From Nitratifractor sp. (GTDB lineage Bacteria > Campylobacterota > Campylobacteria > Campylobacterales > Sulfurovaceae): a DNA stretch of 9,244 nt. The first letter of the stretch is position 1, and each line of letters begins with the position of its first letter. Below are positions 1 through 3,934 of this stretch, piece by piece. The DNA lies in contig WFSU01000026.1 of the NCBI GenBank assembly GCA_015485845.1, positions 1-9,244 on the forward strand, read 5' to 3'. Below the pieces are notes generated by a model. The model searched no databases. It was given only the letters and a program-made list of their open reading frames with translations, and had not been told where the DNA came from. A program made the translations under genes and the position numbers.

Positions 1-35
1 AATGTCCTGCGGTCGTTTTAGCCGACTGTCTGGCA

Positions 36-121
36 CCGGGGATGCGATTTCAGTCGCATAGGTGAGGCTGAAGCCCCAGCCCCTTGGGTGCATTGCTCTT
101 CGGGGCTGGGGTTTCAACCCC
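36..121. repeat. REP-like multi-hairpin repeat, copy 1
   Basis: A GC-rich block of consecutive hairpins in an AT-richer background. The first arm is the near-palindrome GATGCGATTTCAGTCGCAT at 41-59. Further on, CCCCAGCCCC (74-83) pairs perfectly with GGGGCTGGGG (102-111) around a 18-nt loop, and GGGGTT/AACCCC (108-113 with 116-121) offers an alternative small hairpin. The unit GATGCGAyTTCAGTCGCAT plus AAGCCCCAGCC plus CTTGGGTGC recurs at 550-605, and its right half at 1111-1170. Short, palindromic, intergenic and multi-copy describes REP elements. The mobilising enzyme, if there is one, is not in this window. The block could alternatively act as a terminator for a gene left of the window. Confidence 0.7.
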
Positions 122-157
122 ACTTACCACCAAAAAAATATGACAATATGACACATT

Positions 158-188
158 TTTAGATTTTCGCACACAAGTACGCTATGAT
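158..188 (+). promoter_or_regulatory. Putative promoter of small-peptide gene, copy 1
   Basis: A TATGAT hexamer at 183-188 is a good sigma-70 -10 match. TTTAGA (158-163) is a weak -35 candidate at 19-bp spacing, within a T-rich stretch. Transcription would begin near 195, giving a leader of about 105 nt. The same hexamer and its surroundings are conserved in the second cassette. The 10-mer GTACGCTATG overlapping this -10 (177-186) recurs exactly over the start codon at 294-303, with no evident explanation. Confidence 0.4.
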
Positions 189-213
189 TTCTATGCCCTT
201 TTTGGAGAGGGTT

Positions 214-285
214 GTGTTTTTACTTTCGGTTGAGTGGGCGGGCTTGAAAAGAGCGATGCCTTCCGGCATAGGCAGGGTATCTTGA
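214..285 (+). CDS. Possible 23-codon leader ORF, copy 1
   Basis: A GTG start with a good ribosome-binding sequence (GGAGAGG, 204-210) opens a 23-residue frame beginning MFLLSVEWAG and ending GIGRVS, which stops 15 nt before the 37-codon gene. A short upstream frame coupled to a toxin frame is known from mok/hok. Here the only coding difference from the second cassette is a V-to-A replacement and the whole leader is nearly invariant, so substitution pattern gives no support for translation. The good ribosome site in an otherwise structured leader is the main argument. It may equally be untranslated RNA. Confidence 0.22.
   Translation: MFLLSVEWAGLKRAMPSGIGRVS
256..269 (+). other. Leader hairpin of small-peptide mRNA, copy 1
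   Basis: ATGCC (256-260) and GGCAT (265-269) form a 5-bp stem closed by a TTCC tetraloop, about 30 nt upstream of the start codon. It is identical in the second cassette at 1304-1317. It is probably part of the folded 5' leader. Confidence 0.45.
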
Positions 286-287
286 CT

Positions 288-297
288 GAAAGGGTAC
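288..297 (+). promoter_or_regulatory. Shine-Dalgarno with 3'-end complement, copy 1
   Basis: GAAAGGGTAC contains the ribosome-binding site (AAAGGG) of the 37-codon gene. It is a perfect 10-nt complement of GTACCCTTTC at 456-465, just past the 3' stem-loop. With one G-U pair the match extends to 12 nt. Such 5'-3' pairing in one mRNA would block ribosome entry until the 3' end is processed, as established for hok and AapA1 toxin mRNAs. The pairing is seen directly; its regulatory meaning is inferred. Confidence 0.6.
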
Positions 298-300
298 GCT

Positions 301-414
301 ATGGAAACTTGGTTTTCTGTACTTGCTTTAGTTCTTGGAGTGGCAAAGATCACAATTATGTGGCTGAGTTACAAAGAGAGCAAGAGGCAAAAAGACACAG
401 ACTGCGACAAGTAG
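301..414 (+). CDS. 37-residue single-span membrane peptide, copy 1 (type I toxin-like)
   Basis: This small peptide (METWFSVLALVLGVAK...) has a hydrophobic segment at about residues 4-22, interrupted by K16, then a polar tail from residue 23 (SYKESKRQ) ending KDTDCDK. It would sit in the inner membrane with a charged tail. The ATG has a good ribosome site at 7-nt spacing. The strongest coding evidence is comparison with the paralogue at 1349-1462: of 20 changed codons, 11 are synonymous and several replacements are conservative, giving 28 of 37 identical residues with no indel. The tail, including its single cysteine, is unchanged. The mRNA folds its 3' end onto the ribosome site. I do not recognise the family. 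Size, topology and RNA layout resemble type I toxins (hok, AapA, Fst/Ldr), but a small regulatory membrane protein is also possible. Confidence 0.72.
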   Translation: METWFSVLALVLGVAKITIMWLSYKESKRQKDTDCDK

Positions 415-419
415 TCGCA
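403..419 (+). other. Stop-codon hairpin, copy 1
   Basis: TGCGAC (403-408) pairs with GTCGCA (414-419) around AAGTA, placing the TAG stop codon in the loop and first stem base. The second cassette has the identical element at 1451-1467, although the ORF core has diverged, so it is probably part of the conserved mRNA fold. Confidence 0.5.
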
Positions 420-423
420 CAAG

Positions 424-449
424 ACTTCAGGAGTGAGCGCTCCTGAGGT
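424..449 (+). terminator. 3' stem-loop of small-peptide mRNA, copy 1
   Basis: ACTTCAGGAG (424-433) pairs with CTCCTGAGGT (440-449), with one G-U pair, around a TGAGCG loop. A weak TTTCT follows. The second cassette keeps a 10-bp stem at the same place with altered sequence on both arms, so the structure rather than the sequence is conserved. The T tract is poor and the SD-complementary segment lies just downstream (456-465), so this may be an internal hairpin with the transcript ending further on. Confidence 0.55.
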
Positions 450-455
450 TTCTGT

Positions 456-465
456 GTACCCTTTC
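456..465 (+). promoter_or_regulatory. Anti-Shine-Dalgarno segment, copy 1
   Basis: GTACCCTTTC is the exact reverse complement of the ribosome-binding segment at 288-297 and is unchanged in the second cassette. On the opposite strand a TAGAAT hexamer (475-470), also conserved in copy 2, could be the -10 of an antisense RNA starting here, but no convincing -35 accompanies it. Confidence 0.55.
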
Positions 466-502
466 CGTTATTCTACTCGAAACAAGTTTAATTTTGTATA
501 AA

Positions 503-549
503 ATCTCTCTAATCAAAGTTACACATGCAATTTATTCGATGGATAATAC
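503..549. other. AT-rich spacer with no recognised feature
   Basis: This short stretch runs between the end of cassette copy 1 and the next REP-like element. I see no ORF, promoter or hairpin that can be supported here. Confidence 0.5.
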
Positions 550-605
550 CGGGGGATGCGACTTCAGTCGCATAGATGGGGCTGAAGCCCCAGCCTCTTG
601 GGTGC
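550..605. repeat. REP-like multi-hairpin repeat, copy 2
   Basis: ATGCGAC (555-561) pairs with GTCGCAT (566-572) around TTCA, followed by GGGGCT/AGCCCC (578-583 and 586-591) and then CAGCCTCTTGGGTGC. It matches the block at 41-90 closely, with compensating T/C variation in the first arm. It stands alone in front of the MNT gene without the following cassette sequence, which shows the REP unit is separable from the cassette. Confidence 0.7.
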
Positions 606-634
606 GCCGAGAGTGGTGTTGTCGTTGTGAATTA

Positions 635-643
635 TGTTATAAT
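635..643 (+). promoter_or_regulatory. Extended -10 promoter of the MNT gene
   Basis: TGTTATAAT is a perfect extended -10 element (TGnTATAAT). No good -35 stands at 16-18 bp, which extended -10 promoters tolerate. Transcription would start near 650, about 30 nt before the MNT start codon. Confidence 0.6.
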
Positions 644-681
644 GATAAAAAAACAGCAATATAAATCTGAAGGGAAAACAA

Positions 682-957
682 ATGAACAGGGTTGTTCTTG
701 ATCAGCTAAAAACACTAAAACCTATCCTGAAAAAACGATATGGGATAGAGCAATTTGCTATTTTTGGCTCTCAGATAAGGAATGATTACACTAAAAATAG
801 CGATGTGGATATAGCTATAACAAAAATGAAACACAGAGATTTTGATAGTTTTATGAGTGCGAAAGAATTTTTAGAAAAAAATCTCAAACAAAATGTTGAC
901 CTTGGTTTTTTTGATTCAATGAAAAGTTTCATTAGAAATGAGATAAAAAAGAGATGA
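682..957 (+). CDS. mntA: MNT-domain nucleotidyltransferase, HEPN-MNT antitoxin, 3' frameshift likely
   Basis: A minimal nucleotidyltransferase of 91 residues. The catalytic motif is complete: G29-S30, ten residues, then D41-V-D43 in GSQIRNDYTKNSDVDI, with a third acidic residue at D73 in NVDLGFF. Proteins of this family neutralise a HEPN RNase by transferring AMP to a tyrosine near its active site. The ATG is preceded by AAGGG at 7-nt spacing. The end looks damaged: the frame closes at TGA (955-957) just after an A6 run (945-950). With one more A the reading would continue as IKKEMIYV and stop at 966-968, a typical ending for this family, overlapping the ATG at 961 of the partner. Domain identity is confident; activity of the present form is uncertain. 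Confidence 0.85.
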   Translation: MNRVVLDQLKTLKPILKKRYGIEQFAIFGSQIRNDYTKNSDVDIAITKMKHRDFDSFMSAKEFLEKNLKQNVDLGFFDSMKSFIRNEIKKR

Positions 958-960
958 TTT

Positions 961-1032
961 ATGTCTAAAAGGAGACTTGAATTTTTCTCTTGTTCCATAT
1001 CTCCCGATAGGGGACAGGTGTTTATGTCCTGA
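961..1032 (+). pseudogene. hepT: Truncated HEPN toxin gene remnant
   Basis: Directly after the MNT gene, an ATG opens a frame MSKRRLEFF, which looks like the start of DUF86/HEPN partners of MNT proteins. From about base 987 the sequence switches to an inverted-repeat element, and the frame runs 14 more unrelated codons to TGA (1030-1032). The HEPN core, including the Rx4-6H active site, is absent and does not reappear after the element. The identification rests on position, the overlap expected with the restored MNT ending and the first nine residues, so it is an inference. The result is an antitoxin without its toxin. Confidence 0.5.
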
Positions 1033-1078
1033 CTATACATTGACAAGCATTCCCCCTCGGGAGATGGGAAACGAGAGG
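987..1078. repeat. Imperfect inverted-repeat (MITE-like) element
   Basis: The left arm TTGTTCCATATCTCCCGATA (from 990) and the reverse complement of the right arm (1050-1078, containing TCGGGAGATGGGAAACGAG) match with small gaps. The core is ATCTCCCGA (999-1007) against TCGGGAGAT. An inner hairpin GGACA/TGTCC (1012-1016 and 1025-1029) lies in between. The left arm shares 21 exact nucleotides (989-1009) with the palindrome at 9217-9237. The element has no coding capacity. It lies where the HEPN frame is lost, so it either inserted there or marks a recombination junction. Confidence 0.6.
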
Positions 1079-1110
1079 GAGTATGGCACAAAATAGCCCC
1101 GACCAATCTA
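1079..1110. other. Spacer with no recognised feature
   Basis: A short stretch between the inverted-repeat element and the degenerate REP half. It shows no continuation of the HEPN gene and no promoter or ORF. Confidence 0.4.
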
Positions 1111-1170
1111 ATAGGGTCAAAGCCCCAACCCCTTGGGTGCATTGCTCTTCGGGGCTGGGGTTTCAACCCC
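1111..1170. repeat. REP-like repeat, degenerate copy 3
   Basis: ATAGGGTCAAAGCCCCAACC aligns with the right half of the other REP copies, with a small deletion and without the GATGCGA palindrome. CCCCAACCCC (1123-1132) pairs, with one mismatch, to GGGGCTGGGG (1151-1160), and GGGGTTTCAACCCC (1157-1170) forms its own hairpin. It joins directly to the second cassette exactly as copy 1 does. Confidence 0.6.
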
Positions 1171-1205
1171 ACTTACCACCAAAAAATATGACAATATGAC
1201 ACATT

Positions 1206-1236
1206 TTTAGATTTTCGCACACAAGTACGCTATGAT
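1206..1236 (+). promoter_or_regulatory. Putative promoter of small-peptide gene, copy 2
   Basis: TATGAT at 1231-1236 with the T-rich TTTAGA at 1206-1211 upstream is conserved from the first cassette. GTACGCTATG overlaps the hexamer (1225-1234) and recurs over the start codon (1342-1351). Confidence 0.4.
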
Positions 1237-1261
1237 TTTCATGCCCTTTTTGGAGAGGGTT

Positions 1262-1333
1262 GTGTTTTTACTTTCGGTTGAGTGGGCGGGCTTGAAAAGA
1301 GCGATGCCTTCCGGCATAGGCAGGGCATCTTGA
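1262..1333 (+). CDS. Possible 23-codon leader ORF, copy 2
   Basis: The counterpart of the leader frame in copy 1, with the same GTG start, the same GGAGAGG ribosome site and the same length. It ends GIGRAS instead of GIGRVS and stops 15 nt before the 37-codon gene. One replacement and no synonymous change leave its coding status undecided. Confidence 0.22.
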   Translation: MFLLSVEWAGLKRAMPSGIGRAS

Positions 1334-1335
1334 CC

Positions 1336-1345
1336 GAAAGGGTAC
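1336..1345 (+). promoter_or_regulatory. Shine-Dalgarno with 3'-end complement, copy 2
   Basis: GAAAGGGTAC, the ribosome site of the second 37-codon gene, is perfectly complementary to GTACCCTTTC at 1506-1515. The pairing is unchanged from copy 1 although the intervening ORF has diverged, which supports a functional long-distance interaction. Confidence 0.6.
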
Positions 1346-1348
1346 GCT

Positions 1349-1462
1349 ATGGAAACTTTGTTTTCTGTACTGGCACTTATGATTGGTGTAGCGAAGACCG
1401 TGATAGCATGGTTGAGCTATACAGAGAGTAAGAAGCCAAAAGACACAGACTGCGACAAGTAG
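1349..1462 (+). CDS. 37-residue single-span membrane peptide, copy 2 (type I toxin-like)
   Basis: The paralogue of the gene at 301-414: METLFSVLALMIGVAK..., with a hydrophobic segment at about residues 4-22, then SYTESKKP and the invariant tail KDTDCDK. Replacements from copy 1 are mainly hydrophobic swaps in the membrane segment (W4L, V11M, L12I, I17T, T18V, M20A) and tail changes (K25T, R29K, Q30P). Length, the lysine at 16, the WLSY motif at 21-24 and the C-terminal cysteine are kept. It has the same ribosome site, stop-codon hairpin and downstream stem-loop. It is convergent with the 790-residue gene. Its function is unknown; a toxin-like membrane role is inferred from size and RNA architecture. 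Confidence 0.72.
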   Translation: METLFSVLALMIGVAKTVIAWLSYTESKKPKDTDCDK

Positions 1463-1471
1463 TCGCACAAG

Positions 1472-1499
1472 GCTTTCAGGACGTAGGACTCCTGAAAGC
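1472..1499. terminator. 3' stem-loop of copy 2, possibly bidirectional
   Basis: GCTTTCAGGA (1472-1481) pairs perfectly with TCCTGAAAGC (1490-1499) around an 8-nt loop. The stem corresponds to that at 424-449 but differs on both arms. It lies between the convergent small gene and the 790-residue gene and could end transcripts from both sides, though neither strand has a strong T tract. Confidence 0.5.
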
Positions 1500-1505
1500 T
1501 TCTGT

Positions 1506-1515
1506 GTACCCTTTC
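1506..1515 (+). promoter_or_regulatory. Anti-Shine-Dalgarno segment, copy 2
   Basis: GTACCCTTTC is the exact complement of the ribosome site at 1336-1345. A TAGAAT hexamer on the opposite strand (1525-1520) is conserved from copy 1 as a possible antisense-RNA -10. Confidence 0.55.
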
Positions 1516-1561
1516 CGTTATTCTACTCAAAATAAGTTTAACTTCATATAAAGCCAATCCG

Positions 1562-3934
1562 CTATTTTATCTCCACCTTGATGTAGGCGCAGGCTCGGGA
1601 ATGGGCGGTGTCGCCGGTGCCGTTGATGTCACCGAGATCGATGGTGACGTCGGTGCCGCTGATGGTGCCGTTTGTGTTGGTGATATTGGCACAGTCGCAT
1701 GCTGTCGCAATGTTCCCGGCGGGAGTGCTTCCTGAGGCTTTGTATTCCAGGTTGTCCCTGCCGTCCCCGGTCAGACTGTCATGAATCGTCGCGTTATCGG
1801 CATCCCCATCTCCGGTATTATCCACCGTGAAACAATACCGGACGACGGCTCCGGGTATCCGCTTGGGATTGTTAGTTGTATTGACCGGATCGCTGATGAC
1901 AATGGAGGTTTTGGTGATGTGCATGTCGGGCATGGCGTTGTTGTTGTATCCATCACTACAGATAAATGGGGTGCCGCCAACAGAATCATTATTGTGATCG
2001 ATCGTCATCAAACCCAGTGCGGTTCCGGATGTGGTGACTTCCCAATCTGAAGCATGATCATGATCTTCTCCATTATTTGTCAGAGAGATAGATTTCAGTT
2101 TTGGCATATTAGACGGGACAGTAATATTAGCATCCCATGATATGGTTGGGTTTTGTGTCGTCTCAGGGATGGGGTCAATAGCATTGCCAGACCCGTAAGA
2201 TACATAATCTACTGGCACATAAAAAATATATGCCCCATCCAACTTGCTGACATCGGTAGCTGATCGTTGCATCAAAACAATGTCATCTCCACCATTGTTT
2301 AATATTTCTGTTCTATCCATATAAAATTTATGAACATTACTACCCGTATCGCCTGTGGTATTGGTACCATCTCCTATGTAAAGGACAATATAATCACCTT
2401 GTTCAACATGGACATCACCAAATAGATATTGGTGATTGCCTCCTCCGTCTTGATCATCAAAAAGAAGACCATCGAGTGTCCCGGCTTGTGTCACATAGAA
2501 CTCTATAAATTCTTCATTGGCGTGACTGTTTGATGTTTTTTGACGGTATAAAATTTCATTGATTACCATATGTGCACTTGCTGGAACTGCTTTGGGGATT
2601 ACGAAACTAAAATTATTTTTACTGTTTGTATCATTGAATGTGATGTTGTCAATATGCCACTTTCCACTACCATCATCTGTCATCTTCTGAGGTTTTGCCT
2701 TGGAAAGGTCATTTCCTTGAACAAAATACAAATCTCCACTGAAATTTTCAATATTAAATTCCGGATCATCCACATCCACCTGTATACTGACGTTATGTTC
2801 ATTGCCTCCTGTTTTCTCGGCGTGCCACTTTCGGACGAGGATTTTCCCTCCAGCCGGTGCCCCTGTTTCTGTCCATGTGGCACCCCCATCATCATTCGAC
2901 CAGATGAGAAAACGTTTATCATCCGTACTCAAAGATGTTGCCCTCCCCGCATTGGCTGAAGTAAAATCACTGGTCGTAGCCATTGTTACAATCGCATCAG
3001 CATTGATGGACTTGGAGATTTTCTGATCCAGACCCGATTTATCGTCCCTACCCAACCCTGCTACATCATTGCGGTACTCACTTGGACCTTTCCAAATAGT
3101 ATCCCCATCGCTGTTGAAATAGTTTTTCTTTTGCGTTAATGTGATACCATATTTGATTGCCAGATAGGATTCAACTTTTTTACGATCATTGTTTGCCAGT
3201 GTATCATCATACACAACAACTTCAGCTATGTCACCCGGCCAGAAAAAACCACCGTCATTATCTTCGGTTTTCCCCGCACCTATACGAAAAGGGTTTTGCG
3301 CATTTGCACTGAAGGCATCGGTATGATTATCAAGATTTTTACCTTGAAGATAGATCCATTTTTTTACTTTCCCTCCATTTTTTTGAGTCGATTTCGTTGT
3401 AAAAATCTGATAGTTATCATCTACTGTCCCTCCGGTAAGCTTCTTCCACTCCCCATCGGAACCAAAACCACCACCGGTACCTGTCCAATATTCATATCCC
3501 CGATCATGAATTCTCAAGAGATGTCCTTGACGCGTAGTTCCAAAAAAAGAAGATTCATTTCTTGTACACCAAGGAGTAAAATCTCCTGAATTGCCTCCCG
3601 AATATTTTGTAACAATGAAAACTGTTAAATTTTTTCCATTCAACTCAGAATGATAGTTCACATCCATAAAATCATCGGCTCCATCAAACCGAACTGCCGG
3701 GTTGAAGTTTGCAATATTATCCGTATTGGTTGGTTTCTTGCTATTATCAGATTGTGTGGCATCCCAACCGTTGATTGACTTATCATGCCAAGTAGAAACT
3801 GTACCAGCTGATTCGCTATCCGCTTTGAGCCACAGTTGAAGATTATCGCTAACATCCCCTGGACTCGCGCCAAAGAGCACTGACGGCAAAATCAGCACAG
3901 ATAGCAATGCCAAGGCATGCAGCACCCGTCTCAC
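1562..3934 (-). CDS. Exported LamG / lamin-tail / DUF11 surface protein
   Basis: A 790-residue exported protein. The signal peptide is residues 1-23 (MRRVLHALALLSVLILPSV..., likely cut after LFGA). A LamG-like lectin-fold domain spans about 28-265 (LQLWLKADSES, VRFDGADDFMDV, AEVVVYDDTL, ESYLAIKYGITL). A DUF8202-like domain follows at about 271-445 (DVAGLGRDDKSGLDQKISKS), then a lamin-tail domain at about 454-640 (MVINEILYRQ, EEFIEFYV). A DUF11-type domain with cysteines fills 668-790 (RIPGAVVRYCFTVDNTGDGD). No membrane anchor or barrel is present. The GTG start is set by GAGGGGG at 7-nt spacing and overlaps the upstream gene's TGA as GTGA, so translation is probably coupled. The 3' part is GC-rich like its partner while the middle is clearly AT-richer, suggesting domain shuffling. 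Adhesion or ligand binding at the surface is likely; the ligand is unknown. Confidence 0.85.
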   Translation of the reverse strand: MRRVLHALALLSVLILPSVLFGASPGDVSDNLQLWLKADSESAGTVSTWHDKSINGWDATQSDNSKKPTNTDNIANFNPAVRFDGADDFMDVNYHSELNGKNLTVFIVTKYSGGNSGDFTPWCTRNESSFFGTTRQGHLLRIHDRGYEYWTGTGGGFGSDGEWKKLTGGTVDDNYQIFTTKSTQKNGGKVKKWIYLQGKNLDNHTDAFSANAQNPFRIGAGKTEDNDGGFFWPGDIAEVVVYDDTLANNDRKKVESYLAIKYGITLTQKKNYFNSDGDTIWKGPSEYRNDVAGLGRDDKSGLDQKISKSINADAIVTMATTSDFTSANAGRATSLSTDDKRFLIWSNDDGGATWTETGAPAGGKILVRKWHAEKTGGNEHNVSIQVDVDDPEFNIENFSGDLYFVQGNDLSKAKPQKMTDDGSGKWHIDNITFNDTNSKNNFSFVIPKAVPASAHMVINEILYRQKTSNSHANEEFIEFYVTQAGTLDGLLFDDQDGGGNHQYLFGDVHVEQGDYIVLYIGDGTNTTGDTGSNVHKFYMDRTEILNNGGDDIVLMQRSATDVSKLDGAYIFYVPVDYVSYGSGNAIDPIPETTQNPTISWDANITVPSNMPKLKSISLTNNGEDHDHASDWEVTTSGTALGLMTIDHNNDSVGGTPFICSDGYNNNAMPDMHITKTSIVISDPVNTTNNPKRIPGAVVRYCFTVDNTGDGDADNATIHDSLTGDGRDNLEYKASGSTPAGNIATACDCANITNTNGTISGTDVTIDLGDINGTGDTAHSRACAYIKVEIK

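Larger units (their letters stand above)
72..502 (+). repeat. Duplicated small-protein cassette, copy 1
   Basis: This ~430-bp block is repeated in the same orientation at 1121-1552. The leader from 122 to the start codon differs by only about four substitutions and one A-run indel. The middle of the 37-codon ORF (codons 4-30) differs at 26 nucleotides, and the last codons with the stop-codon hairpin are identical again. The 3' stem-loop has changed sequence but kept its pairing. Homology fades after the TATAAA at 497-502. The left edge coincides with a REP-like arm, so homologous recombination between REP copies is a plausible route of duplication. Confidence 0.9.
1121..1552 (+). repeat. Duplicated small-protein cassette, copy 2
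   Basis: This is the second copy of the block at 72-502, offset by 1048-1050 bp. It ends about 10 bp from the convergent stop codon of the 790-residue gene. Its leader is almost identical to copy 1 while the ORF core is only about two-thirds identical. That contrast points either to RNA-level constraint on the leader or to gene conversion of the flanks. Confidence 0.9.

Noticed and set aside
1..35. Possible end of an upstream gene or a terminator
   Set aside because: A weak GTCG/CGAC pairing is visible, but the stretch is too short to support any call.
195..300. Metabolite riboswitch in the peptide leader
   Set aside because: No known riboswitch core was recognised; the structure is better explained by pairing with the mRNA 3' end.
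234..446. A 70-codon frame overlapping the first peptide cassette
   Set aside because: In the second cassette this frame reaches a stop much earlier, and the substitutions fit the 37-codon frame's third positions instead.
786..1172. A 128-codon minus-strand frame over the MNT gene and repeats
   Set aside because: Runs across the MNT gene, the inverted-repeat element and a REP arm; no plausible protein.
1268..1468. Minus-strand frame opposite the second peptide cassette
   Set aside because: It is not matched by a comparable frame in the first cassette, so it is a shadow.
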